The position numbers and the translations under genes are program-made. From Methanolobus sp. WCC4 (GTDB taxonomy: Archaea > Halobacteriota > Methanosarcinia > Methanosarcinales > Methanosarcinaceae): a stretch of 64,000 nt of DNA. How positions within the stretch are numbered: position 1 is the stretch's first letter; each line of letters opens with the position of its first letter. Where the stretch lies: positions 1,408,480-1,472,479 of the forward strand of contig NZ_CP150629.1 of assembly GCF_038022665.1 (NCBI RefSeq), given 5' to 3'. Shown piece after piece: positions 1 to 8,176 of this stretch. The notes beneath the pieces are model-generated. The model had not been told where the DNA came from and searched no databases. It worked only from the letters and a program-made list of their open reading frames with translations.

Positions 1-90
1 TGAACCAACCATTATTTTGTATACTACAGGTACTATTTTAACTTTGCCTATTTTGACTACAAAATATAGGTTCTATAACAAAAAGTAGAT

Positions 91-1272
91 TTACTGGTTC
101 TGAGTGCTCTCTTTGAGTTTTCCCTCTTTAAGATATCGTTCCAGCCTGTCCATTCCTTCCATTATATTCTCAAGACTGTTGGCGTATGAAAATCTAAGGT
201 GCCCTTCTGCACCCTGGCCGAAATCGATGCCAGGGGTGATGGCAACTCCGATATCCTCCAGTATCTGCCTGCTCATCTTCAGGGAATCCTCGCCGAATTT
301 GCGGGCATCGGCAAGAACATAATAAGCTCCCTTTGGTTCCACCTTGATCTCGAAACCAATATCTTTCAGTCTTCCGATCAGGTACAGACGCCTCTTATTA
401 TATGTATCGACCATCTCTTCTGTAAGTTCCTGCGGACCTTCAAGGGCAGCGATACCTGCGTACTGGACAAAGGCATTCGTGGAGATGAACAGGTTCTGCT
501 GTATCTTTTGCAATGTCCTTATGTATCTTTCTGGTGCTATCAGGTAGCCGAGTCTCCACCCGGTCATGGCATAGAGCTTCGAGAAACCGTTAAGCACGAA
601 GGCATTGTCCGTATACTCCAGGATAGTATGTTCTTCGCCCTCGTAGACCAGTCCCTGATATATCTCATCGGATATGATGGGAATATCTCCGGCAATCTCT
701 GCAAGTCCTCTTAATGTTGCGTCAGGTAATACCTGTCCGGTAGGATTTGATGGGGAATTGATGAGTATTGCCTTTGTTCTTGGGTTGATGTGTGCGGCAA
801 CCTCTTCCGGCTGCAGCATGAAACCATTGTCCTCATTGGTATAGATGAAGTCCGGTACGCCTCCCACAGTATTGACAAAGTTGGGATAACATGCATAGTG
901 AGGGTTCGACATGATTATCTCATCCCTTGGGTCGATCATTGCAAGGAAAAGCAAAAGCATGGCAGGACTTGTGCCGGATGTGACTATTATCTGGTCAGGG
1001 CTGATATCCACATCGAACCTGTCGTGATAACTTCTGGCAATTGCCTGCCTGAGTTCTATAAGACCCTGGCTGTGTGTGTATCTGGTATTACCTGCACACA
1101 TTGCTTCCTTTGCTGCATCACATATATGCGGAGCAGTGGGCTGATCAGGTTCTCCTATCTCCAGATGGATGATACTTCTCCCCTGCTCTTCAAGCTGTTG
1201 TGCTCTTTCAAGTACTTCCATTACGTAAAAAGGCGGGATGTTTTCAACTTTTTCAGATAACATATTACTCAT
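91..1272 (-). CDS. Class I/II PLP-dependent aminotransferase
   Basis: Fold-type I aminotransferase of the aspartate/aromatic aminotransferase family (about 393 residues, normal length), cytosolic, moving an amino group between an amino acid and a 2-oxo acid. Seen in the sequence: the SPSNPTG substrate/PLP loop, the SDEIYQGL segment with the PLP-contacting Asp and Tyr, and the NGFSKLYAMTGWRLGY segment that carries the Schiff-base lysine, followed by the C-terminal arginine region (HLRFSYANS). The open frame extends to a TTG at 1281, but ATG at 1272 (MSNML) or 1263 (MLSEKV) is more likely; an AT-rich stretch just upstream suggests a short or absent leader. It stands alone, convergent with nothing and followed by 90 bases of AT-rich sequence. 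Substrate cannot be assigned from sequence; aspartate or an aromatic/branched donor are all possible. Confidence 0.9.
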   Translation of the reverse strand: MSNMLSEKVENIPPFYVMEVLERAQQLEEQGRSIIHLEIGEPDQPTAPHICDAAKEAMCAGNTRYTHSQGLIELRQAIARSYHDRFDVDISPDQIIVTSGTSPAMLLLFLAMIDPRDEIIMSNPHYACYPNFVNTVGGVPDFIYTNEDNGFMLQPEEVAAHINPRTKAILINSPSNPTGQVLPDATLRGLAEIAGDIPIISDEIYQGLVYEGEEHTILEYTDNAFVLNGFSKLYAMTGWRLGYLIAPERYIRTLQKIQQNLFISTNAFVQYAGIAALEGPQELTEEMVDTYNKRRLYLIGRLKDIGFEIKVEPKGAYYVLADARKFGEDSLKMSRQILEDIGVAITPGIDFGQGAEGHLRFSYANSLENIMEGMDRLERYLKEGKLKESTQNQ

Positions 1273-1337
1273 CGTCAGCAAAAATTATAGTTCTGGATCG
1301 ATCTGGAACGATAAAAGATCTTTGTTCAGGAACTACG

Positions 1338-1368
1338 ATAAAAAAAGAAACTGGCAGATTATGCCAGC
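1338..1368 (-). terminator. Hairpin plus U-tract downstream of the TM-helix protein
   Basis: On the minus strand CTGGCA (1362-1367), loop TAATC, TGCCAG (1351-1356) is followed by a T-rich run (complement of 1340-1350). It lies about 50 bases after the stop codon at 1420 and looks like a transcription terminator for that gene. Confidence 0.55.
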
Positions 1369-1419
1369 TTGTATATCTATGGATTATGTTCTATGTCTCT
1401 GTATACTTGCTCTGGGATC

Positions 1420-2340
1420 CTATCTTTTTGCCCTGGCATATTCCACAAGCGCTTCCTTGATACCCCATTTGAAAGCCACAACAACTGCAATACCCCATGC
1501 AAGCGGTCCAATAAGGATATAGAATATGCTGGTATCAATAAGCAGTGCATCAAGTGCCAGAAGGATCACTACGAATGCCAGGAACCCTCTCAGAGCAGGG
1601 ATCCATATATTCGTACCTTCGACATTCATATTCTTGAGCATGCTTTCAATATAGTCACCGAACATGTCGATCGACAGTAATCCTATAAGCAGGATGAGTA
1701 TTCCTGCAAACAGGTTTGGCAGGTAGTTCAGTATAGATTGTATTACTCCGGCTATCATGTTGAGATTAAGTATGTTCAATGCTGCCATGATGAACAGCAG
1801 ATAACCGAATACCTGTACTATCAGAGCTACAAGTCCTGAACCTGTTGTTCCACTTGCTGCCATTGCACTGCCAAGACTTGTCCTGGATATGTGCTCATCA
1901 ATACCTGTTGCTATCAGTACGTTCTTGATGAGACTTGCAAGGAAATCAACCACAAGAAGACCTATAATAAGCACTACTACGGCAGAGAGTATCAGAGGTA
2001 TGTAAAGTATTATCTGCGTAATGAAATCTGCTACTATCTGTATGTTGAGCAGGTCTATGATTATAACTGCAAAGATGAAGTAGACGAACCACCTGATAGT
2101 GGCATCGAAGAATTCCACGGTTGTGATGTTTGTCCTCTCTATCATCTTTCCGATAGAGGTTTTGTCTATCAGATCATCAAGACCTATCTTGTCAAGTATC
2201 TTTGAACCTATCTTTCCTAATGCTTTACCGGCTATATTTCCGACTATCAGCAGTAATATTACAGCTATCAGTGTCGGAAGAAAAGCTATTGTTTTGTCTA
2301 GCATAGCGTATACGCTATCCATGATTGGCGATGTTGCCAT
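1420..2340 (-). CDS. TM-helix repeat protein related to mechanosensitive channels
   Basis: Membrane protein of 306 residues with an N-terminal helix (about 15-40), then hydrophobic segments around 80-105, 108-135, 170-200, 205-230 and 245-280. The pattern of amphipathic TM helices separated by short polar stretches (TSIGKMIERTNITTVEFFDA; SLGSAMAASGTTGS) is that of the conserved-TM-helix (CmpX/MscS-related) proteins common in archaea and cyanobacteria. It lacks the cytoplasmic beta domain of true MscS, so it is channel-like only by family; a role in osmotic or membrane-tension response is inference. Start is the ATG at 2340, preceded by an AAAGGGGGA ribosome-binding site. It is monocistronic, with a hairpin in the leader and another after the stop. 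Confidence 0.75.
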   Translation of the reverse strand: MATSPIMDSVYAMLDKTIAFLPTLIAVILLLIVGNIAGKALGKIGSKILDKIGLDDLIDKTSIGKMIERTNITTVEFFDATIRWFVYFIFAVIIIDLLNIQIVADFITQIILYIPLILSAVVVLIIGLLVVDFLASLIKNVLIATGIDEHISRTSLGSAMAASGTTGSGLVALIVQVFGYLLFIMAALNILNLNMIAGVIQSILNYLPNLFAGILILLIGLLSIDMFGDYIESMLKNMNVEGTNIWIPALRGFLAFVVILLALDALLIDTSIFYILIGPLAWGIAVVVAFKWGIKEALVEYARAKR

Positions 2341-2365
2341 AATTTTCCCCCTTTGATATTTTCTT

Positions 2366-2388
2366 TTATGCCAGCAGAACTGGCATAA
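2366..2388 (-). promoter_or_regulatory. Perfect 9-bp hairpin in the leader of the TM-helix gene
   Basis: TTATGCCAG (2366-2374), spacer CAGAA, CTGGCATAA (2380-2388) form a perfect inverted repeat about 25 bases before the start codon and between a TATA-like element (around 2425-2434, minus strand) and the ribosome-binding site. The CTGGCATAA arm recurs in the terminator of the same gene at 1358-1367. It may be an operator or an mRNA leader hairpin. Confidence 0.5.
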
Positions 2389-2555
2389 CCCCGTTTTCCG
2401 CTTTAAAAATCTTTCTTGATACTATTTATATGTACTCATATTTTGTTAAAATATCAAATGAAGTAGAAAATTATGTCCTGAGCAAAGCTAGGAGTGAATA
2501 TCAGATACATATGGGGGTAGCGGGGCTTAGAATACTATGTGCTGTATCCCTGCTA

Positions 2556-2663
2556 TTATATGCTGACAAGTCCTGCCATTGAAACGATTGCAAGGACCAT
2601 CATCATATAGAGGAATATGATAATACCTACTTTTTTCGTGCTTATTATGGCTTTGTTGTTCAT
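2556..2663 (-). CDS. 35-residue single-pass membrane protein
   Basis: Short reading frame starting MNNKAIISTKKVGIIIF and ending SMAGLVSI. It has a basic N-terminus (K4, K10, K11) and one uninterrupted hydrophobic segment from about residue 12 to 35, with a run of three methionines in the middle, so it should insert as a single N-in helix. A GGAG ribosome-binding site sits 6 bases before the ATG at 2663, and a TATA-like element (TTATATACTTTT, minus strand, around 2695-2704) lies at the expected distance upstream. These three features together argue for a real gene despite its length. I recognise no family. It is divergent from the candidate ncRNA and cytochrome gene. Confidence 0.6.
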   Translation of the reverse strand: MNNKAIISTKKVGIIIFLYMMMVLAIVSMAGLVSI

Positions 2664-2800
2664 TCTCCAACTCCATTACTCTATATGTACTAAAAGTATA
2701 TAATGAATTTTAGTTATTTGTTATCTATAATACGGTGTATGCTTTTGCTGCTGGTTTGTTGTTAACTTATTATATTATGGATATGAAATAAATATCAAAA

Positions 2801-2810
2801 AGTTTATATC
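2801..2810 (+). promoter_or_regulatory. TATA box for the candidate ncRNA
   Basis: AGTTTATATC preceded by a purine-rich BRE-like AAAAA. The predicted start site about 25 bases downstream (around 2830-2835) falls just before the folded region that begins at 2842. Confidence 0.5.
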
Positions 2811-2841
2811 TATTTAGCTCAATCCAAGACTTGAATCAGTA

Positions 2842-2964
2842 GTGGGGGTGGTCTCACCGAGGCAGGACGGCTCTTTAAGGCCGTTGCTTCGAAGGCCGTC
2901 CTGCCCATCCTGCTTGAACACATAGGATGTGAGACACTTGGGCTTAGCAACAATACACCCCCAC
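2842..2964 (+). ncRNA. Candidate structured ncRNA, three-way-junction fold
   Basis: No open frame, but nested perfect pairing: P1 GTGGGGGTG (2842-2850) with CACCCCCAC (2956-2964); P2 GTCTCAC (2851-2857) with GTGAGAC (2929-2935); P3 GGCAGGACGGC (2861-2871) with GCCGTCCTGCC (2895-2905), extended by CTT/AAG; P4 ATCC (2907-2910) with GGAT (2925-2928). P1 and P2 are contiguous on the 5' side and separated by a 20-nt single-stranded stretch on the 3' side. A TATA box lies upstream and a pyrimidine/U-rich tract (2971-2994) downstream, so it could be a free-standing RNA of about 130 nt; it could instead be a leader of the cytochrome gene 75 bases further on. It does not match tRNA, 5S, SRP or RNase P RNA as I know them. 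Confidence 0.6.
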
Positions 2965-3038
2965 AAATGACCTTTTCTATTGTCTCTTTTACCAAAGGAT
3001 CATATACTTCCTGTGACCAACTTCTTATGGGGTCTTAA

Positions 3039-3665
3039 ATGGAGAAAGTTGAACGCTATTTCTTTGCATTATTAGGATTGGTGATCGTGCTCCTTCTTGT
3101 ATTGGTTATAAGCATGGTGAATGACCAGCGTACAAGCTACACATACATGCCGGGATATGAATCCGGGGGCATGATGGGTGCCGGTTATTATGGACAGGGT
3201 GGCATGATGGGTTCAGGATATTATACTGACGATGGTATGATGAGAGGGGACTATGTATATCCTTACGGGGTTGACCTGAAAACAGATTTCGATTCCAATG
3301 GGGAGGCCATCTACTATACCGGTTACAATGAAAGCGGATCAAGGATCAGCTTCACATATGGGCCTAACTGGCTCTATGTTCATGGTGGAAGCTGTGTCAA
3401 CTGTCATGGCGTTGACGGAAAGGGTGGCGTCCCGATAATGATGTCCTATGTCATACCGCCGGACATCACTTATGATTCCCTTACATCTGAAGAGCATGAG
3501 ATGGAAGATGGTGAGGAACATGAGGTGTTCACGGAAGAGGATATAATGATCGCAATAAGGGATGGTGTTGAGCCATCAGGTGAGGAACTCGATCTGGCGA
3601 TGCCTCGCTGGCAGATGTCTGATGAGGACCTGAATGATATTCTGGCATACCTGAAAGAACTATGA
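3039..3665 (+). CDS. Membrane-anchored monoheme cytochrome c
   Basis: Protein of 208 residues. An uncleaved N-terminal TM helix (about 8-27) anchors it, with the rest outside the cell. Residues 36-77 are a low-complexity Met/Gly/Tyr segment with GGMMGAGYY, GGMMGSGYY and DGMMRGDY repeats. The C-terminal part (about 105-208) is a class I cytochrome c: CVNCH at 119-123 binds heme, and Met188 in LAMPRW is a good candidate axial ligand, followed by the helix LNDILAYLKEL. Between them is an acid/histidine-rich loop (EEHEMEDGEEHE, 151-162). Role: extracytoplasmic single-electron transfer; partner unknown. Methionine-rich repeats suggest copper contact, which is inference. It is followed by the rubrerythrin gene 154 bases away, probably a separate transcript. 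Confidence 0.85.
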   Translation: MEKVERYFFALLGLVIVLLLVLVISMVNDQRTSYTYMPGYESGGMMGAGYYGQGGMMGSGYYTDDGMMRGDYVYPYGVDLKTDFDSNGEAIYYTGYNESGSRISFTYGPNWLYVHGGSCVNCHGVDGKGGVPIMMSYVIPPDITYDSLTSEEHEMEDGEEHEVFTEEDIMIAIRDGVEPSGEELDLAMPRWQMSDEDLNDILAYLKEL

Positions 3666-3819
3666 AGGTAGCCAGCTTTTTTCTTTTTTCTTTTCTTATT
3701 TTCTCGATAAAGAGCAGTATTGTCCTGATATCATGTACATTCCTTTCAAATCTGGGCGTTAACGTGATATATCCATGAGCTCGTAAATGTGCATGAAGAA
3801 ACACTTCTAGGAGATATAC

Positions 3820-4311
3820 ATGACTTCAAAAGATAACCTTAAAGCAGCATTTACCGGCGAATCAATGGCGAACAGGACATATCTCGCATTTGCAAAGAAG
3901 GCAGATGCTGAAGGATATACACAGGTAGCTAAACTCTTCAGGGCTGCTGCAGCAGCTGAAACCATCCATGCACATAATCATCTTCAGCGCATGGGCGGTG
4001 TTGGGACTACTATGGAGAACCTGAAAGAAGCAGTCAATGGTGAGACCTACGAATTCGAGCAGATGTATCCTAAATTCATCGAAGAGGCAAAAGCAGAAGG
4101 TGACAACAAGGCACTCTGGAGCTTTGAGGTTGCAAATGAGGTCGAAAAAGTTCATGCCACCCTCTTTGAAAAGGCACTGAATGAACTCGGGGACAACGAA
4201 GATGTCGATTATTACGTATGTCCTGTCTGTGGCCATACCCATGAAGGTAAACCTGAGGACAAATGTCCTGTCTGTGGTGCACCTGCATCCAAATTCGAAA
4301 GGATCGATTAA
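3820..4311 (+). CDS. rbr: Rubrerythrin
   Basis: Non-heme di-iron peroxidase of 163 residues that reduces hydrogen peroxide in anaerobes. Residues 1-130 are a ferritin-like four-helix bundle with the expected Glu/His ligands (GES near 14, AAAETIHA near 48, EFEQMYP near 84, EVEKVHA near 110). Residues 131-163 are a rubredoxin-like Fe(Cys)4 domain with two CPVCG motifs that bring electrons to the di-iron site. A TAGGAG ribosome-binding site precedes the ATG. A hairpin-U-tract terminator follows, so it is monocistronic. Length and domain order are typical; confidence is high. Confidence 0.95.
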   Translation: MTSKDNLKAAFTGESMANRTYLAFAKKADAEGYTQVAKLFRAAAAAETIHAHNHLQRMGGVGTTMENLKEAVNGETYEFEQMYPKFIEEAKAEGDNKALWSFEVANEVEKVHATLFEKALNELGDNEDVDYYVCPVCGHTHEGKPEDKCPVCGAPASKFERID

Positions 4312-4340
4312 ATTCTGAAAAATAAACGATCATATCTGTA

Positions 4341-4371
4341 AAGCCTGAAGGAACACGGGCTTCATTTTTTT
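4341..4371 (+). terminator. Rubrerythrin terminator
   Basis: AAGCCT (4341-4346) pairs with GGGCTT (4357-4362), followed by CATTTTTTT. It lies 30 bases after the rubrerythrin stop and just before the convergent kinase gene. Confidence 0.6.
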
Positions 4372-4382
4372 AATATCGGTCA

Positions 4383-7300
4383 TTACAGTTTTTTCAAATT
4401 CTCAACAAGCAATTCATATTGCTTATCAAGCTCTGGTATCTTTTCCTGCAGATCATCTATTTTCCCAGACTTTGCTGCTGTCTCTATTTCAGCAGCAAAA
4501 TGACTTAACGTTATTCCGCCAACACTTGCAGAAGCGCCTTTTACTATATGTGCAGAGTTGTTGATGTTCTCTATTTCTTCCTTATTGATGGCACTCTTCA
4601 GATTTTCAAGTTGACGCGGGGCATTCGTCATAAAAATAGATATGATCCTTCTTGCAGTTTCCAGATCATCCATCACGTTTTCCATAAGCATGTCACTATC
4701 AAATATCAGTGTGTCCAATCTTGCTTTTTCCAGTTCTTTGACACCCTTATAACTCTCTTCATGCAGTGGATTAAGCCACTGGTCCAGTATGTTCGCAAGT
4801 GACTTCAGTTTGATAGGTTTTGATATGTAGTCATCCATACCAGCTTCAAGGCACATCTCCCGGTCTCCTTTCATTGCGTGGGCGGTCATTGCAATGATAG
4901 GCGTATGCCGGTCACTGGATAAAGTGTGTGATCTTCGTATGTGCTTTGTTGCTTCCAGTCCATCCATCTCGGGCATTTGCACATCCATTAGAATAAGGTC
5001 ATACTCTGCTTTCTCAAAAGCTTTTACAGCTTCAATTCCATTGTTTGCTATATCTGCATTGAGTCCAAGTTTTTGCAGCATACTCTGTGCAACGTGTTGA
5101 TTCACGATATTGTCCTCTACAAGCAGGATCCTGACATTGCTGTCCTGGAATTCATGAGTGACTGTTTCATCTCTTCCAGTCTGTGTTTCCTTTCTATTTT
5201 CATCAGTAGCGAACAATGAGTTCAGTTTATCACAAAGTTCGGAGGGTCTGATGGGCTTTGTCAGATAGGCTTCAAAATTGGATCTGTATTTTGGCCATGA
5301 GTGTGAATGGTTTCCCAGGGAGCTTAGCATGATTAGCGAGATACCACTCAGGTCCTTATCTGATTTTATGACCCGTGCAAGTGATTCCCCATCCATTCCG
5401 GGCATGTTCATGTCAAGAAGAGCTGCATGGAATGGTTTTTCATTCTCATGTGCTCTGGTAAGTGCTATCAGTGCTGTGGGTCCATCTTCCGCTTCCTCCA
5501 CTTCCAGACCCCATGATGTAAGCAGTTTAACGAGTACCTCGCGGTTAGTATCATTGTCATCTACTATGAGGACACGTCCATCCTCTATTCTTGAATAATG
5601 TTTCTTTTCATTTCCTGTATTGGGATGCTTCTCAAATGTTATCTGGAACCAGAACTCAGAACCTTTTCCTTCCTCACTTCTAACTCCGATGTTACCTCCC
5701 ATTATCTTTACAAGTTCTTTGGAAATAGCAAGTCCGAGTCCTGTTCCACCATAGTGGCGTGTTGTTGAGGCATCAACCTGACTGAACTTATTGAAGAGTA
5801 TGTCTATTTTGTTGTCAGGTATGCCGATCCCTGTATCTTTGATAGAGAAAAGCAATGTTGCATGAGTATTTGTATCTGATATGATGCTTACATTGATGGC
5901 AACCTCTCCTTCATGTGTGAATTTGATGGCATTTCCACCAAGGTTCGTCAGGATCTGCTTCAATCGGGCAGGGTCTGCTATGATATTGGTTGTTACGTCG
6001 GGGTCTGCTGCACATATTAGTTCAAGTCCTTTGTCGTGAGCTTTAGCAGACAGTAAAGAGGCAAGCTCCTCAAGAACATCATCCAGGTCGATATCTATCT
6101 CTTCAAGTTCGAATTTGCCGGCCTCTATCTTTGAGATATCCAGTATATCGTTGATAAGTTCAAGCAGAGCTTCCCCGCTCTTTTGAACTGTATTTACGTA
6201 ATGTAGCTGCTCTTCGTCCAACTCTGTATCAAAAAGCAGGTTTGTCATACCTATGACCCCGTTCATAGGTGTGCGGATCTCATGTGACATGTTCGCCAGG
6301 AACTCACTTTTTGCCCTGGTTGCTTCTTCAGCTGCTATCAGGGCTTTATCAAGTTCTTTGTTCTTCAGCCTCAGTTCATTTGTATATTCCCTCATCTTCT
6401 TCTCTGCCATCTTGATGTCTGTCACATCAATTCGTGAGATCACGACTTTGCGGGGGAATGATTCAGTTCCTTCAAAAGGATGTACTTTGCTTAAGAACCA
6501 ATGCTTCTTTTTTGTGAAAGGACATTCGAACTCAAGTTCAAAATGCTCTTTCCGTCCCATCATTACATCTTCTATCCCGAGGATGAATTTCAGGGTAATG
6601 TTCCTGAAGTCGGTCTTTATGTTCTTTAGTGACCTGATCAAATTCGTACCTTCACTGAAGGTATTGAACATGTCTATATTCTCGGTGGCAAAATCCTTCC
6701 AGGAGCGGTTGGCTTTGATGATCATTCCGGTCTCATCAAGTACACATACACTGGCATCAAGGGAATCAAGTGTAGATTGGTTCAGACAGTTAAGTTCTTT
6801 GATCGTCTGTTCTGCATTCCAGTTCTCAGTTATGTCACGTCCCACACCAACCAGTCCGATGATATCGCCTGTCGAATCGCGAAGGGGTGCTTTGATTATA
6901 TCAAGAAGGACCTTTAAACCATCATGGTAGTTAGCCCATACCTCGTCATGCCTGATCTTCCCTTCTTTCATCATGAGCTTATCGTTCTTTGTGAAAATGT
7001 CAGCTTTTTCTTTACTGAATATATCGTGTGATGTAAAGCCAATGATCTCGTCTTTTTGCTTTCCCGCGAATTTTGAGAATTCAGAGTTACATCCAAGATA
7101 TTTTCCCTGAAGATCCTTGAAGAATATCATATCCGGTATGGAGTCGAGAAGTCCTTTCAGAAGAGTTCTTTCATTCTCAAGTATCTCCTCTGCGACCTTT
7201 CGCTCTGTAATATCACGGACGGCGGCTACACGAACCTTTGTTCCTGCATGTATGATACTATGTACTTCTATTTCTACCGGCAGTACCGTACCATCCTTTT

Positions 7301-7946
7301 TCACAGCACGGACCTCATAGGGTTTTACATTATCATGGACCATTTTGCTTATTACCAGACCCCTGTCATCCGGATGTATGGCTATTTCGATGACATTCTT
7401 TCCAATAAGATCATCACATTCATATCCGGTAATTCTGGTGATGGCCTCGTTTATCTCCTGAACGAATCCATTCTCATGAATAACGATACCTTCGAATGTT
7501 GTGTCTGAAAGTAAACGGTATTTCATCTGGCTGCAGGTAAGTTCTTCCTGCATCTCGTTGCGTTCAGTGATATCCGTTATTATCGAGCAGAGCAGATCCT
7601 TTTCATCTATATGGACCGGGACGGTGTATACTTCGATATCACGTATCTCCTCACTTGAAAGGCGATGTTTGAAAAAAAAGTGGTTCTGTGTCTCTTGACT
7701 GGCCTTTTTCATCTCAGCCATCATCTCTTCTTCGGATAATGTATTTATCTCGAATATCCTCTTACTGGTGATCTCCTTATGGGACCATCCATAGAAGTTA
7801 CAAGCGGCACTGTTGGCATCGACTATACTCGCAGTTTCAGGATCCAGCAAAAGCATGATCGTGTGGTTATTATCAAATAATGACCTGTACCCTGTTCTAT
7901 CCTCATGCAAGTCATTTGCAGAGTGCTTATCCTTATCTTTGTCCAT
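4383..7946 (-). CDS. Hybrid histidine kinase, 4 PAS-HisKA-HATPase-REC-REC-HPt
   Basis: Soluble phosphorelay kinase of about 1187 residues with no TM helices or signal peptide. Four PAS domains fill the first 520 residues (starts GYRSLFD, KYRLLSD, LLKGLLD, TLDSLDA). HisKA has the phospho-accepting His near 554 in NMSHEIRTP; HATPase follows with DTGIGIPD and GGTGLGLA boxes. Two receiver domains come next (Asp near 843 in LLDMNMPGMDG and near 985 in [11 protein letters not shown], each with a KPI switch lysine), and a C-terminal HPt domain with SAHIVKG (His near 1131). So a full internal His-Asp-His relay is encoded. The GTG at 7955 is possible, but ATG at 7946 (MDKDKDK) matches the sister kinases MGTHKDKK and MDIHKNKN. 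Its output partner is not encoded nearby. Confidence 0.92.
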   Translation of the reverse strand: MDKDKDKHSANDLHEDRTGYRSLFDNNHTIMLLLDPETASIVDANSAACNFYGWSHKEITSKRIFEINTLSEEEMMAEMKKASQETQNHFFFKHRLSSEEIRDIEVYTVPVHIDEKDLLCSIITDITERNEMQEELTCSQMKYRLLSDTTFEGIVIHENGFVQEINEAITRITGYECDDLIGKNVIEIAIHPDDRGLVISKMVHDNVKPYEVRAVKKDGTVLPVEIEVHSIIHAGTKVRVAAVRDITERKVAEEILENERTLLKGLLDSIPDMIFFKDLQGKYLGCNSEFSKFAGKQKDEIIGFTSHDIFSKEKADIFTKNDKLMMKEGKIRHDEVWANYHDGLKVLLDIIKAPLRDSTGDIIGLVGVGRDITENWNAEQTIKELNCLNQSTLDSLDASVCVLDETGMIIKANRSWKDFATENIDMFNTFSEGTNLIRSLKNIKTDFRNITLKFILGIEDVMMGRKEHFELEFECPFTKKKHWFLSKVHPFEGTESFPRKVVISRIDVTDIKMAEKKMREYTNELRLKNKELDKALIAAEEATRAKSEFLANMSHEIRTPMNGVIGMTNLLFDTELDEEQLHYVNTVQKSGEALLELINDILDISKIEAGKFELEEIDIDLDDVLEELASLLSAKAHDKGLELICAADPDVTTNIIADPARLKQILTNLGGNAIKFTHEGEVAINVSIISDTNTHATLLFSIKDTGIGIPDNKIDILFNKFSQVDASTTRHYGGTGLGLAISKELVKIMGGNIGVRSEEGKGSEFWFQITFEKHPNTGNEKKHYSRIEDGRVLIVDDNDTNREVLVKLLTSWGLEVEEAEDGPTALIALTRAHENEKPFHAALLDMNMPGMDGESLARVIKSDKDLSGISLIMLSSLGNHSHSWPKYRSNFEAYLTKPIRPSELCDKLNSLFATDENRKETQTGRDETVTHEFQDSNVRILLVEDNIVNQHVAQSMLQKLGLNADIANNGIEAVKAFEKAEYDLILMDVQMPEMDGLEATKHIRRSHTLSSDRHTPIIAMTAHAMKGDREMCLEAGMDDYISKPIKLKSLANILDQWLNPLHEESYKGVKELEKARLDTLIFDSDMLMENVMDDLETARRIISIFMTNAPRQLENLKSAINKEEIENINNSAHIVKGASASVGGITLSHFAAEIETAAKSGKIDDLQEKIPELDKQYELLVENLKKL

Positions 7947-8176
7947 GGCTGTCACGCCTGAGCGGGCTGTTCAGCCTGGCACTGTTTATCAATACCTGAC
8001 TATACTTTAAGCCCTTGATATGATATTGGATCTGTTTTGCAAGCAAAATACACATTAATATAATTGCCCTATTTATACTAATCTATAAGGATATATAAAA
8101 TTATTGATGTGTTATTACTTAACTGAACAAAGCTCATCAATGACTGCGAATTCGGGAACATCTCAAGTTTGTAGCT

